This document shows positions 1 through 8,517 of a stretch of DNA of 64,000 nucleotides, piece by piece. How positions within the stretch are numbered: position 1 is the stretch's first letter; every line of letters begins with the position of its first letter. The translations under genes were made by a program, and so were the position numbers. The DNA lies in NCBI RefSeq assembly GCF_027107535.1, contig NZ_CP114283.1, forward strand, positions 6,820,001 through 6,884,000, written 5' to 3'. This DNA is from Streptomyces aurantiacus. GTDB lineage: Bacteria > Actinomycetota > Actinomycetes > Streptomycetales > Streptomycetaceae. The notes beneath the pieces are model-generated. The model worked only from the letters and a program-made list of their open reading frames with translations, was not told where the DNA came from and ran no database searches.

Positions 1-172
1 GGATAACACGCCTCGCTCACGCCCCTCCCGGTGGCAACCGCCCCACCGGCCCCATGCAGAATCGAACACCGGCGAGCATAGCGGTGCGGGGGAAGCGGAC
101 TTGCCGTCGTGTGGGAGGGGCTGCCGGCGATCTGGGCGTGCCACGGCAGGGTGCCCGGGCCGTCACCGGATC

Positions 173-1573
173 TCATGGGTCCATCGGGTCCAGGTATCCG
201 CCGAGGGTGTGGGTTCCGAAGTGCGCGGAGGGGGTCACGCGGTCCGCAGGGTGCACGTCGACGGGCGCGAGGGGGCCCGCCAGCGTGTACGTGCCCTCGT
301 CCGCCGGGGGCGGAGCCGGGGCGGCAGCGGGCTGTGCCTCCGCACCCGGCGCCGTGGACGGCGCGTCGGGGTCCGGCGCGGCCGACAGTGACGGAGCGTC
401 CGGTGCGGCGAAGTTCCGCGTTCCGTGCAGCCAGGCCACGTAGTCGTGAAGGCCGGTCTCCGACATGGCTGACAGCACCTTGTTGCGGGCGGCGGCCGTC
501 TCGCCCCGCGCGTGCCAGAGGCCGACGCTGTCCCGGGCGAGCCGGTGCACTCGCGCCGTGCGTGCCCGGCGGGCCGCGTCGAAGCGGCGAAGCGCTGCGC
601 CGAAATGCTCCGCCGAGCAGTTCAGCAGGTCTCCGAGAACCACCGCGTCCTCCAGCGCCATGCAGGCGCCCTGCGCCGCGTAGTGCAGCATCGGGTGGGC
701 CGCGTCGCCGAGCAGGACGACGCGGCCGTCGGCCCAGACGTCCACCGGCTCCCGGTCGACCAGGACCCACGCCTTCCACTCCGTGCCCAGCTCCAGGAGT
801 CGCTGTGCGGTGCCGCAGAGAACGGCGAACTGCTCACGCACCTCCGTCGCGGGCACGGCCACTCCGGCGAAGGTCTCGGCCGGCCGGTTCTCCACGCTGG
901 GCGCCAGGTTCAGGAAACTGCCCCCGGCGATGGGATAGTGCACGAAGTGCCGGCCCGGCCCCGTCCACCAGGTCACCGACCGATGGCGCAGATCCTCGGG
1001 CACTCGCTCCATGGGCACGATCGACCGGTACACGGTGATACCGGCGTTGCGTGGCGGCCCGTCTCCGACCAGCTGCGCCCGGACGGCCGAGTGCAGGCCG
1101 TCGGCCCCGACGAGGGCGTCCGCGGCGAGGGTCCGTCCGTCCGCCAGCCGCACCCGCACCCCCCGGTCCGTGTGTTCGTACCCGGCGACCTGGCTGGACG
1201 ACCGCAGTTCGATCCCGTCGCTGTCCTGACAGGCCCGCAGCAACAGCCGGTAGAGCTCACCGCGGTGCACCACCACGTAGGGGTTGCGGAAGCGGGCCCG
1301 GTAGCGCTCCCCGAGCGGCATGCTGATCACGTGCTCACCGGACACTCCGTCCATGAACCGCAGTTCCTCGACGGGTACGGCGATGCGGCGGACGGCCGCG
1401 GCGAGGCCCAGCCGGTCGAGTGCGTGCATCCCGTTCGGGGCCAGCTGGATGCCCGCGCCGAGCTCGACGAAGTCGTCGCCGCGCTCGCACACCACCACAT
1501 GATGTCCCCGGGCCCTCAGGCTCAGCGCCGCGGCGAGGCCGCCTATGCCGCCGCCGGCGACCACCGTGGTCAT
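173..1573 (-). CDS. FAD-dependent aromatic-ring monooxygenase
   Basis: A 466-residue class A flavoprotein hydroxylase of the salicylate / 3-hydroxybenzoate hydroxylase type. Visible are the N-terminal dinucleotide motif GGGIGG (residues 6-11), the DG-type motif ALVGADGLHS and the FAD ribityl motif GDAAHPMLHYAAQG. Such enzymes use NAD(P)H and O2 to hydroxylate a small aromatic acid or polyketide ring; the substrate here is unknown. About 65 C-terminal residues are Ala/Pro-rich and lie beyond the usual fold. The ATG overlaps the stop of the upstream ligase gene (ATGA), so it is the last gene of a four-gene operon and probably tailors the acid activated by that ligase. An upstream in-frame extension lies inside the ligase gene and was discarded. 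Confidence 0.88.
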   Translation of the reverse strand: MTTVVAGGGIGGLAAALSLRARGHHVVVCERGDDFVELGAGIQLAPNGMHALDRLGLAAAVRRIAVPVEELRFMDGVSGEHVISMPLGERYRARFRNPYVVVHRGELYRLLLRACQDSDGIELRSSSQVAGYEHTDRGVRVRLADGRTLAADALVGADGLHSAVRAQLVGDGPPRNAGITVYRSIVPMERVPEDLRHRSVTWWTGPGRHFVHYPIAGGSFLNLAPSVENRPAETFAGVAVPATEVREQFAVLCGTAQRLLELGTEWKAWVLVDREPVDVWADGRVVLLGDAAHPMLHYAAQGACMALEDAVVLGDLLNCSAEHFGAALRRFDAARRARTARVHRLARDSVGLWHARGETAAARNKVLSAMSETGLHDYVAWLHGTRNFAAPDAPSLSAAPDPDAPSTAPGAEAQPAAAPAPPPADEGTYTLAGPLAPVDVHPADRVTPSAHFGTHTLGGYLDPMDP

Positions 1574-3174
1574 GCCGGTTCTCCGGCCCGCTCGTCCGCC
1601 GTGATCTCGCCCGAAGTCCCGGCCGGGCCGACGAGGCGGGCCAGTTCGAGCCGCTTGATCTTGGCCGTTGCCGTCTGCGGCAGGTCTGCCTGCCGCCACT
1701 GTTCCGGCTCGGCCATCTCCGGCAGGTCGGCCACCGCGGTCCGCCACAGGGCGCGGTCCAGCGGCCGGTCGTCCTTCGTGCACACCACCGGCCGCGGCGG
1801 TCCGCCCTCGGTGGGGATGATCACGACCTCGGACAGCTCGGGGATGCGCGAGAACAGCCGGTCCTCCACCGAGAGCGTGCTGCCGAAGCCGGGGATCTCG
1901 TCCACCTCACGGTCCATGAGGTGCAGACAGCCCCACCGGGTGCGGTAGCCGAGGTCGCCCATGCGCCACCACCGTTCGTCCGCCTGTCCCCGGAAGCGCT
2001 CGTCCTCGCCCAGATAGGTGCGGATCCGGCCCTCGCTGCTCACCTCGATCCATCCCGGTGAGGACGGTCCGGGCCGCTTGCCGTCACGGCTCACCACCCG
2101 CACCCCGGTCATGCCCGGGAACGGAACGCCGACGCAGCGCCCGTCGGCCTCCGGTGAGCGACGCCTGCCGTACGAGCGTGCGACACTCGGGCCGATCTCG
2201 CTCTGCCCGTAGATCTGGCCGAAGCGCGGGGACCTGCGCCGGGACGCACCGATCAGGGTGCGTACGGTGCGCGGGTGCAGCGCGTCGAACGTGCTGCTGA
2301 AGAACTTCACGTTGGACAACGGTTCCAGCGGGTCGGAGGCGAGCTGTTCCCAGCTCAGGTAGGTGTTCGGGTGGGCCTCCAGAACGGCCGGACGCAGCCG
2401 GGCGAAGAGCCGCGACACCCGCTGGGGGTCGGCGTCCGCGAGGACCGCCACGGGAAAGCCACGCAGCAGGGAGATGGCGAGCGCGGTGAACAGGCGTGAG
2501 TGCACGAAGGAGACGTGGATGGCCACCGGTTCGCGGCGACGCATCAGTGCGGTGGCAAGCGCCTGCGGCCGGTAGCGGGCCTCCAGGCTGTAGGCCGTGT
2601 GGACGGCCAGCTTCGGGACGCCCGTGGTACCGGAGGTGTGCGTCACCAGGGTCGGGTGGTCGTACGGCAGTTCCAGCGCGGGGACCCGGGGCGCGCCGGC
2701 CAGCTCCGCCAGGCGCGTGGCGCGTTCGTCGGAGCCGGAGGCCAGCAGGACACGACGGGTGAGCGCGAAGACCGTGTCGGGCAGGGACTCGGTCAGCTTC
2801 GCGGCGTCGGTGATCAGGTACGGGCGGTCGACCCGGCGGAGCAACGCGGTGACCGTCCCGCCGTCCAGGTAGGGCGACAGCAGGATCGGGACGACGCCGA
2901 TCCGTGCGGCCGCGACGGCGAGCAGGGTGATGTCGAACGCGTTGCTCTTGTGGATCACCGCATGGTCACCGGGTCGCAGCCCGGCGCGCCAGAGCCGCGA
3001 GGCGAAGTCGCTCACGAGATCGGCGGCGTCGGTCATCGTCATCGCCCTGCCCCGTTCCGGCGCGATGTCCAGATCGTGGTCGAGGAGCAGGACGTTCGTC
3101 GGATACCGGTCGGCCGCCCGGTCGAACAGCGTGCCCAGCCTGATGCCGCGATTTCCTATGGACTGGAGAAACAT
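1570..3174 (-). CDS. AMP-dependent acid ligase (acyl/aryl-CoA synthetase family)
   Basis: A 534-residue adenylate-forming enzyme. The P-loop-like A3 motif THTSGTTGVPK is clear, as are a QIYGQSEIGPS segment in the A5 position, a WWRMGDLGYRT segment (A7-like) and a C-terminal TATAKIKR lysine motif (A10). It should activate a carboxylic acid as acyl-AMP and pass it to CoA or another acceptor. The neighbouring KASIII-like enzyme and N-acetyltransferase-fold enzyme suggest the activated acid is an intermediate in a small-molecule pathway (inference). The ATG follows a GAGGTGA ribosome binding site 38 bases after the cyclase gene. Substrate specificity cannot be read from the sequence. Confidence 0.87.
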   Translation of the reverse strand: MFLQSIGNRGIRLGTLFDRAADRYPTNVLLLDHDLDIAPERGRAMTMTDAADLVSDFASRLWRAGLRPGDHAVIHKSNAFDITLLAVAAARIGVVPILLSPYLDGGTVTALLRRVDRPYLITDAAKLTESLPDTVFALTRRVLLASGSDERATRLAELAGAPRVPALELPYDHPTLVTHTSGTTGVPKLAVHTAYSLEARYRPQALATALMRRREPVAIHVSFVHSRLFTALAISLLRGFPVAVLADADPQRVSRLFARLRPAVLEAHPNTYLSWEQLASDPLEPLSNVKFFSSTFDALHPRTVRTLIGASRRRSPRFGQIYGQSEIGPSVARSYGRRRSPEADGRCVGVPFPGMTGVRVVSRDGKRPGPSSPGWIEVSSEGRIRTYLGEDERFRGQADERWWRMGDLGYRTRWGCLHLMDREVDEIPGFGSTLSVEDRLFSRIPELSEVVIIPTEGGPPRPVVCTKDDRPLDRALWRTAVADLPEMAEPEQWRQADLPQTATAKIKRLELARLVGPAGTSGEITADERAGEPA

Positions 3175-3212
3175 GCGTCACCTCGATCGAGTTGTGTTTC
3201 CGGGCTGTCGGG

Positions 3213-3752
3213 TCAGCTGGTCTCGATCACTTTCCTGAGGCGCTCGACCGTGGCGGCCATGTCCGCCTGCACTTTTGCCCTCCATTCGTCGAAGAATTTC
3301 CTTTTCCTGTCGTCGTTCATCTCGGCGGTGATGCCCCGGATCCCCTCGGTCGCGGTACCCATACGGAAGTGGTGCGTGAGCCGCGTGCCGCCGTCGGCGG
3401 GTCGCAGGGTGAACCCCCAGACGCTGTCCTGGGCCCGGCCGTCGTGGGTGCGCATGGCCCAGGAGAACCGGTGGCCGGGCTCAGCCGTCGTCACCTCGGA
3501 CGTCGTGGTCCACGAGCCGCGGACCACCGGGGCCCAGGCCACCACCTCGGCCCGCCTGAAGTTGTGACCGCGGAACACCGAGCCGACGGCGCCGGGGGCA
3601 CCGTGAATCCATTCGCCGCCGGTGCATTCCTCACTCCACTGATGGCTGCGCGGCAGATCGCTGACCACCGAGTAGACGAATTCGGGAGTCCTGGCCACAT
3701 GGGATTCGGCACATATCTCGAAGAGCGGGGCGACACCGTTTTCTGTGGTCAT
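3213..3752 (-). CDS. SRPBCC-fold cyclase/aromatase-like protein
   Basis: A 179-residue single START/SRPBCC domain protein. The family hallmark start (sets of hydrophobic strand residues, then VYSVVSDLPRSHQWS) and the C-terminal long helix (FFDEWRAKVQADMAATVERLRKVI) are visible. SRPBCC proteins bind hydrophobic ligands in a deep cavity; in biosynthetic clusters they often act as polyketide cyclases or aromatases. Its start overlaps the end of the KASIII-like gene by ATGA, which implies coupled translation. Function as a cyclase is inferred from fold and context; it could also be a ligand carrier. Confidence 0.78.
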   Translation of the reverse strand: MTTENGVAPLFEICAESHVARTPEFVYSVVSDLPRSHQWSEECTGGEWIHGAPGAVGSVFRGHNFRRAEVVAWAPVVRGSWTTTSEVTTAEPGHRFSWAMRTHDGRAQDSVWGFTLRPADGGTRLTHHFRMGTATEGIRGITAEMNDDRKRKFFDEWRAKVQADMAATVERLRKVIETS

Positions 3753-4870
3753 GGGGAAATCCTCTCCGCGTCTGCGGGCCGGGCGGTGAAACAGTCGGCT
3801 GATTCGTCAGGTCCCGCTGTCGCGTGGCGCGCGGCCTCCCCCGCCGACGGCGCCTCGCGGGGCCGCACCTCCCACTCGACCAGGGCCAGGCCCGCGGCCA
3901 TGCCCCCGCCGAACCCGGCGAGTACCACCAGGTCTCCGGGGGCCAGCCGGCCGGCGGCGCGATCGAGGGTGATCGGCACGGACGCGGCCCCGGTGTTCCC
4001 GAAGCACGACACGGTGGTGTGGGTGTTCTCCGGCGAGAATCCGAGGTCCGCGGCGAGTGCCTCGATCATCCGGCCGTTGGCCTGGTGCGGTACGAAGTGG
4101 GGCGGCTTCGCGTCTGCCGGCAGGTGAGCGTCCAGGAAGGAGCGGATGAGCGGTCCGACCCGGCTCTCCACGAAGCGGCGTACCGCAGGGCCGTCCATGG
4201 TGAAGTGGTGCAGGCCCTGTTCGACGGTCGCCGGTGAGGCGGGAAGCACCGAGCCGCCCGCGGGGACCCGGATCAGCTCCCGCTCCTCCGGGAAGGTCGC
4301 GAGTCGGGTCGCCATCACCCCGCCGCCCGTGCTGGGCCCGAGGACCACGGCGCCCGCGCCGTCACCGAAGAGCACGACGGTCCTGCGGTCGGTCACGTCG
4401 AGCGTGCGGGAGTAGATGTCGGCGCCGATGACGACGGCGTGTCCGCCGGTGCCGCGGATCATCCGCTCCGCCGTCGTGAGGGCGAAGACGAAGCCGCTGC
4501 ACACGGCGTTGATGTCGAACGCGGGGGTGCCCGCGGGGACGCCGAGTTCGGCGGCCACCGCCGTGGCGGTGGGCGGCTGCGGCGAGTCCGGGGTCGACGT
4601 CGCCACGAGGACCAGGGTGATGTCCTCGGCGCACAACCCGGCGTCCTCCAGTGCGACGCGCGCGGCCATCGCCGCCAGATCCGAGGTCCCTTCGTCCGAC
4701 TTCGCCCAACGGCGTTCACGGATCGCGGTCTTCCGGGTGATCCACTCGTCCGTCACCCCGGCAGGTGCTCCGACGTCGTCGTTGGTCACGACGTTGCCGG
4801 GAAGACAGGAGCCGGTGCCAAGGATGCCGACCGTGTCCGTGTGGTGGATGGCTACTGCACGACTGGCCAT
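3749..4870 (-). CDS. KASIII-like (FabH/CerJ type) acyl transfer or condensing enzyme
   Basis: A 373-residue thiolase-fold protein, slightly longer than FabH (about 320-340) because of a 30-residue hydrophilic C-terminal tail. The condensing triad is intact: Cys124 in AVCSGF, His262 in FVPHQAN and Asn292 in GNTGAAS. FabH enzymes start fatty acid or polyketide chains from acyl-CoA; relatives in natural-product pathways form esters, amides or beta-keto compounds. It is the first gene of the cyclase/ligase/monooxygenase operon, so it probably uses a CoA ester from this pathway. Start ATG is preceded by GAGG. Its promoter region is shared with the divergent amidohydrolase gene. Confidence 0.87.
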   Translation of the reverse strand: MASRAVAIHHTDTVGILGTGSCLPGNVVTNDDVGAPAGVTDEWITRKTAIRERRWAKSDEGTSDLAAMAARVALEDAGLCAEDITLVLVATSTPDSPQPPTATAVAAELGVPAGTPAFDINAVCSGFVFALTTAERMIRGTGGHAVVIGADIYSRTLDVTDRRTVVLFGDGAGAVVLGPSTGGGVMATRLATFPEERELIRVPAGGSVLPASPATVEQGLHHFTMDGPAVRRFVESRVGPLIRSFLDAHLPADAKPPHFVPHQANGRMIEALAADLGFSPENTHTTVSCFGNTGAASVPITLDRAAGRLAPGDLVVLAGFGGGMAAGLALVEWEVRPREAPSAGEAARHATAGPDESADCFTARPADAERISP

Positions 4871-5141
4871 GCTGCCTCATTTCAGGTCGTCGCCGGGCGG
4901 CCCTTGAGGACCGGAACCCCGTGGGGCGTCGGGTACGACAGCTCTGCGTCGGAACATAGTCAGCGCACGCCCAACTCCCCAGACAATGCGGCAATAAGTG
5001 TCAGCTCGCTACCCGCGCAATAGCCCTGAGGCCGGTCCTCGAGCAGAAGTTGACAGATTCCAGGGCACCACATCGACGTCGGCTCAACGAATACGTAGCG
5101 TTGGCCGCCGAAGTACCCGGCCGCCCGGACGAAGGATTTTC
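4871..5141. promoter_or_regulatory. Divergent promoter region with two copies of a TGACA box
   Basis: This 271-base spacer separates two divergent biosynthetic operons. On the minus strand GAGCTGACACTTATT lies at 5007-4993; on the plus strand AGTTGACAGATTC lies at 5048-5060. Both resemble boxes found upstream of the methyltransferase, dioxygenase, SnoaL-like and flavodoxin genes. TTGACA/CTGACA may be the -35 hexamer, but conservation extends beyond it. No convincing -10 hexamer was found 16-18 bases downstream. Confidence 0.45.
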
Positions 5142-6143
5142 ATGGGGACGAGCAAGTCCGCGCCACCAGGCCCTCCTTGGACCAATGCGATAGACGTCCA
5201 TCACCACGTCATTCCGGAATTCTACGTCGATGAAATTCGTCGTCTCGGATTCGCCTCCACACTGCCCGGCGTGGACGCACCCGAGTGGAAGATGGAGACC
5301 AGTCTGGCGATGATGGACCGGCAGGGCATTCGGGCGGCCGTGGTGAACATATGGCCGGGTGTGCCCCCCGTGGACGCCGCTGTGGGCGCCCGGCTGGCCC
5401 GCCGGGTCAACGAGTTCCTCGCCGAGCTGGTCGCCGCCCATCCCGGCCGTATCGGCGCGTTCGCCGTACTGCCGCTGCCCCATGTGGACGCCGCGCTCGA
5501 GGAGTTGGCGTACAGCATGGATGTGCTGGGCCTCGACGGTGTCGGTCTGGTCACCAACTACGGCGGGGTGTACGTCGGGGACCCGTCACTCGACGCCTTC
5601 CACGCCGAGGCGGCGCGGCGCAGGACACCGCTGTTCGTTCATCCGACGGCTCCCCCCGGCAACCCGCCGACCTTCGGGTTGCCGGTCTCGCTCTGCGAGT
5701 TCCCGTTCGAGACCGTACGGCTGACGGCTCAACTTCTGTACAACCGCACCCTGGAGCGCCATCCCGGGCTGCGTGTGATTCTGTCCCACGGCGGCGGCGG
5801 TGTCGCGTACTACGCGGCCCGGCTCGCCTGCGGGCCGCTGATCCGCGCCGACCTCGCCGAACGGCTGCCGGCCGATCCCATCGGCTATCTGCGGCGCCTC
5901 TACGGCGACACCGCCATGATCGGCGATCCGCACGCCTTCACCTCGGTGCGCTCGTTCGCGGGGGCGAGCCGCATTCTCGTGGGCTCGGACTTTCCGTTCA
6001 TGCCGGAGTCGTTCAGCGCACAGGGTGCTCGATTCATCACCGAGCACGGCGGATTCACGCAGGACGAACTGGCGCGCATCGAACTCGGCAACGCAGCCGA
6101 ACTCTTCCCACGATTCGCCGATCACCAGCAGGAAGGCCGTTAG
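5142..6143 (+). CDS. Amidohydrolase-family (ACMSD/resorcylate-decarboxylase-like) enzyme
   Basis: A 333-residue amidohydrolase_2 family protein. The N-terminal metal motif is DVHHHV (HxH at residues 20 and 22). It is followed by FVHPTAPPG, LSHGGGGVAY and the metal-binding Asp motif VGSDFPF, in the order seen in 2-amino-3-carboxymuconate-semialdehyde decarboxylase and gamma-resorcylate decarboxylase. These enzymes usually decarboxylate or hydrolyse aromatic or unsaturated acids with a Zn/Mn centre. The start was chosen at the ATG after GAAGGA; an upstream in-frame extension reads through the promoter. One base separates its stop from the acetyltransferase start, so the two form an operon. Which acid it acts on is unknown. 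Confidence 0.84.
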   Translation: MGTSKSAPPGPPWTNAIDVHHHVIPEFYVDEIRRLGFASTLPGVDAPEWKMETSLAMMDRQGIRAAVVNIWPGVPPVDAAVGARLARRVNEFLAELVAAHPGRIGAFAVLPLPHVDAALEELAYSMDVLGLDGVGLVTNYGGVYVGDPSLDAFHAEAARRRTPLFVHPTAPPGNPPTFGLPVSLCEFPFETVRLTAQLLYNRTLERHPGLRVILSHGGGGVAYYAARLACGPLIRADLAERLPADPIGYLRRLYGDTAMIGDPHAFTSVRSFAGASRILVGSDFPFMPESFSAQGARFITEHGGFTQDELARIELGNAAELFPRFADHQQEGR

Positions 6144-6144
6144 C

Positions 6145-6945
6145 ATGCTCGACGAGACCACGGTCACCGCATATCTGGACCGCATTTCCGCACAGCGTCC
6201 CGAGAAGGCGGAACTGGAACCGCTCCGCACCCTGCAGATGCGGCATCTGCTCTCCGTTCCCTTCGAGAACCTCGGATACCATCTCGGCGAAGAGATCCAT
6301 ATGGACGAGAGGGTCGTCGACAAGATCGTCCGGGAGCGGCGGGGCGGCGGGTGCTATGAAGTCAATCCGGCCCTTTCCTTCCTTCTCGAAAGTCTCGGCT
6401 ACGACGTCTCGGTGATGCCCGGGCGGGTGTGGATCAAGGGTGAGCTCACCGCCCCGCTGTGTCATCTGGCCCTCAAGGTTCGTGTCGAGGGGCACAGTTG
6501 GCTGGTCGACGTCGGGTTCGGCCGCAACAGCAGGTATCCGCTCTCCCTGGAGACGGAGGAGGTGCAGGACGACCCGCACGGCCGTTTCCAGGTCGGCGCA
6601 GCGGACGACGGCGGCATCGACGTCCGGTCCAACGGCACACTCCAGTACCGGGTGTACGACGTGCCCTGCCGCGTCTCCGACTTCGGGCCCACGCTCTGGT
6701 GGTACCGCACCGCACCGGAGTCGCCGTTCCTGCAGAACCTGTTCTGCTCGCTGCCCACCGAGAACGGCCGGGTCACGCTGAAGGAGGACGAGCTCACGGT
6801 CGTCGTCGGCGGTGACCGGGAGAGCCGTCGGCTGGCCGACGAGTCGGAGATCCTCGAGGCGTACGACAAGTGGTTCGGGATCAAACTGACGCAGCTGCCG
6901 GTGAGGGCGGGCAGCGGCGTCACGGTGCCGATGTCGTTCGACTGA
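6145..6945 (+). CDS. nat: Arylamine N-acetyltransferase / amide synthase-like enzyme
   Basis: A 266-residue NAT-family protein with an intact Cys-His-Asp triad: Cys70 in RGGGCYE, His107 in APLCHLAL and Asp122 in WLVDVGFG, at almost the same numbering as characterised bacterial NATs. NATs move acyl groups from CoA thioesters to arylamines. Relatives in ansamycin pathways (RifF type) release and cyclise polyketide chains as amides. Co-transcription with an amidohydrolase and position opposite a KASIII/ligase operon make a biosynthetic acylation or amide-forming role plausible, but a detoxifying acetyltransferase is not excluded. A 14-bp inverted repeat follows the gene. Confidence 0.88.
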   Translation: MLDETTVTAYLDRISAQRPEKAELEPLRTLQMRHLLSVPFENLGYHLGEEIHMDERVVDKIVRERRGGGCYEVNPALSFLLESLGYDVSVMPGRVWIKGELTAPLCHLALKVRVEGHSWLVDVGFGRNSRYPLSLETEEVQDDPHGRFQVGAADDGGIDVRSNGTLQYRVYDVPCRVSDFGPTLWWYRTAPESPFLQNLFCSLPTENGRVTLKEDELTVVVGGDRESRRLADESEILEAYDKWFGIKLTQLPVRAGSGVTVPMSFD

Positions 6946-6975
6946 GCTCGGGCCGGCGCCGCCGGCCGCGATCAC

Positions 6976-7010
6976 CGGGCGGGCGGGCCGGATCAAGGCC
7001 CACCCGCCCG
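6976..7010 (+). terminator. Hairpin terminator after the acetyltransferase gene
   Basis: The arms at 6976-6989 and 6997-7010 pair over 14 bases with one mismatch around a 7-base loop, starting 31 bases after the acetyltransferase stop. There is no U tract, as is usual for actinomycete terminators. Confidence 0.6.
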
Positions 7011-7027
7011 GCCGCACGCCTGACCGC

Positions 7028-7059
7028 CCGACCGACCGACCGACCGACCGACCGACCGA
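7028..7059. repeat. (CCGA)8 tetranucleotide microsatellite
   Basis: Eight uninterrupted CCGA units sit between the acetyltransferase and HTH-regulator genes, which converge here. It lies outside any supported coding frame. Slippage could vary its length between strains. Confidence 0.9.
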
Positions 7060-7213
7060 GAGCAACGACACCGGGCGCACCATCCGTGCCCGTGACTGGC
7101 CGGAATCCGCCTTCGCCCTCGCCCTCGCCCTCGAGATCCGGTCACACCTCGTCGCACCGCCCGTTCACCGTCGGAGCACCACCCCGTTCCGCTCGGACTT
7201 CCGTGCGCGTCGG

Positions 7214-8299
7214 TCACCGGTAGGTCACCGGGACGTGCGTGCGCGAGGACGGCTGGCGGCCCAGGAGCAGGTCTTCGTCGCCCTGGCACAGAGAGCCGGC
7301 GGCGGGGGCACCCCGCTCGGCGGCGACGCGCCGGACGATGTCTCCGTTGTGCTCCACGAGCGCCAGTTCACTGCCGAACCGCGCGTCGAGGTCCGTCTCA
7401 CGCGAGGCCAGGAGTGAGTGCAGAGCACCCGGCACCGCGTCGTCCCTGCCCGCGTCGGCGAGCTTCCTGAGCCGCTGCGCGTCGCGTCCGTTGCCGCACT
7501 TGACGAGATGACAGCTGAGGCAGGCGAGAATGCCGGCGCCCAGGTTCCGGTCGCCCGCGAGAGCCGACGCGCGCAGTGCCGCCAGCAGGAACTGCTGGCC
7601 CTGTACGTGCCGGTCCTGGTCCTCGGCCAGCCAGCCGGCCAGTTGTGCCAGTTCGGCTATCGCCCCGTACAGCCGCCTGCCGGTCGGCGCGTCGTAGGCG
7701 GCCTCCCGGGCCAGGCGCCGGGCCCAGCGCAGTTCGTGCACCGCCCAGTCCATGACCAGTGCGGTACCGCCCTGCGAGGCGCTCAGTTTCCGCAGCCGGG
7801 CGATACAGGCGACCAGGACGTCGACCGTCTCCGCGGACAGCTCCGAACCCTGCGATCGTCCCGAGGCCGACATGCTGTCGGCGGTGAGCCAGTCGACGGC
7901 GAGGGAGACCAGCACAGCCCCGGACACGGGCTCGCCCTGCCGGGGAGTCCGTCCGCGCTCGTCGTGCTCCCCCTCCAGGAGCGGGAGCAGGAGGCGGTCG
8001 ACGTGCTCTTCCGACCACGGAGGGCCGAGTCCCGGGTCGCCGACGCCACCGGGTTCGGGATCCGGGAAGCGCTGTGGCCAGATTTGGCTGACTTCGATCG
8101 CTCTGTCCAAGTGGTCGGAGAGGACGCCGGCGACGAATTCAGGTACCTGACCGCGCGGGTATGCTCCCTTGGTCCAGCCATAGGGAGCCTTGAGGCTCAC
8201 CGTACCGGCGCCATGCCGTCGGTTTATTTCACGTGCGAGCCGCTCGGGCGACCAGTGCAGACTTTCCAGGAATACTGCGAGCTGCGATCCTTTGCACAC
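7214..8299 (-). CDS. HTH transcriptional regulator (actinomycete helical-repeat type)
   Basis: About 361 residues. The N-terminal part (WSPERLAREINRRHG, then APYGWTKGAYPRG and VSQIWP) is the atypical HTH seen in many Streptomyces regulators linked to antibiotic clusters; the rest is alpha-helical and rich in Ala/Leu/Arg, like a TPR-type sensor domain. The GTG at 8299 is chosen because AAGGGGGAG lies 8 bases upstream; an ATG at 8404 is possible but has no clear ribosome binding site, and any start at 8500 would lie inside a terminator hairpin. It probably controls the surrounding cluster. Regulator identity is inferred from pattern, not from a specific named family. Confidence 0.65.
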   Translation of the reverse strand: MCKGSQLAVFLESLHWSPERLAREINRRHGAGTVSLKAPYGWTKGAYPRGQVPEFVAGVLSDHLDRAIEVSQIWPQRFPDPEPGGVGDPGLGPPWSEEHVDRLLLPLLEGEHDERGRTPRQGEPVSGAVLVSLAVDWLTADSMSASGRSQGSELSAETVDVLVACIARLRKLSASQGGTALVMDWAVHELRWARRLAREAAYDAPTGRRLYGAIAELAQLAGWLAEDQDRHVQGQQFLLAALRASALAGDRNLGAGILACLSCHLVKCGNGRDAQRLRKLADAGRDDAVPGALHSLLASRETDLDARFGSELALVEHNGDIVRRVAAERGAPAAGSLCQGDEDLLLGRQPSSRTHVPVTYR

Positions 8300-8464
8300 C
8301 GGTGCATCTCCCCCTTGAAGTTCCCCTTCGCGTGTGCGGACGGATGCGATCCCCTCAGCGAGGCTGTCACACCTCTTCCAGTATTGCCGCCGCCTTTTCG
8401 CCATGGGTAGGAATTGAGTCGTTCGCGAGGTTCCGGGTTTGCGGAGCGAAGGCACAAACGCACG

Positions 8465-8501
8465 GATGGCGACAGCACCTGTTACAGGTGCTGTCGCCAT
8501 C
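8465..8501 (-). terminator. Perfect 17-bp hairpin terminator
   Basis: Arms at 8465-8481 and 8485-8501 are perfectly complementary over 17 bases with a 3-base TTA centre. It begins 16 bases after the stop of the oxidoreductase gene and should end the methyltransferase/oxidoreductase transcript. It also rules out the longest reading of the downstream regulator gene. Confidence 0.85.
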
Positions 8502-8517
8502 GGACCGTGGCCTGAAC

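Noticed and set aside
1..172. A gene at the left edge
   Set aside because: Several short frames exist but none shows a motif or ribosome binding site; nothing supportable is seen downstream of the monooxygenase gene.
6025..6144. Upstream start for the arylamine N-acetyltransferase
   Set aside because: It would overlap the amidohydrolase gene by 119 bases; the ATG at 6145 gives the standard NAT length and triad numbering.
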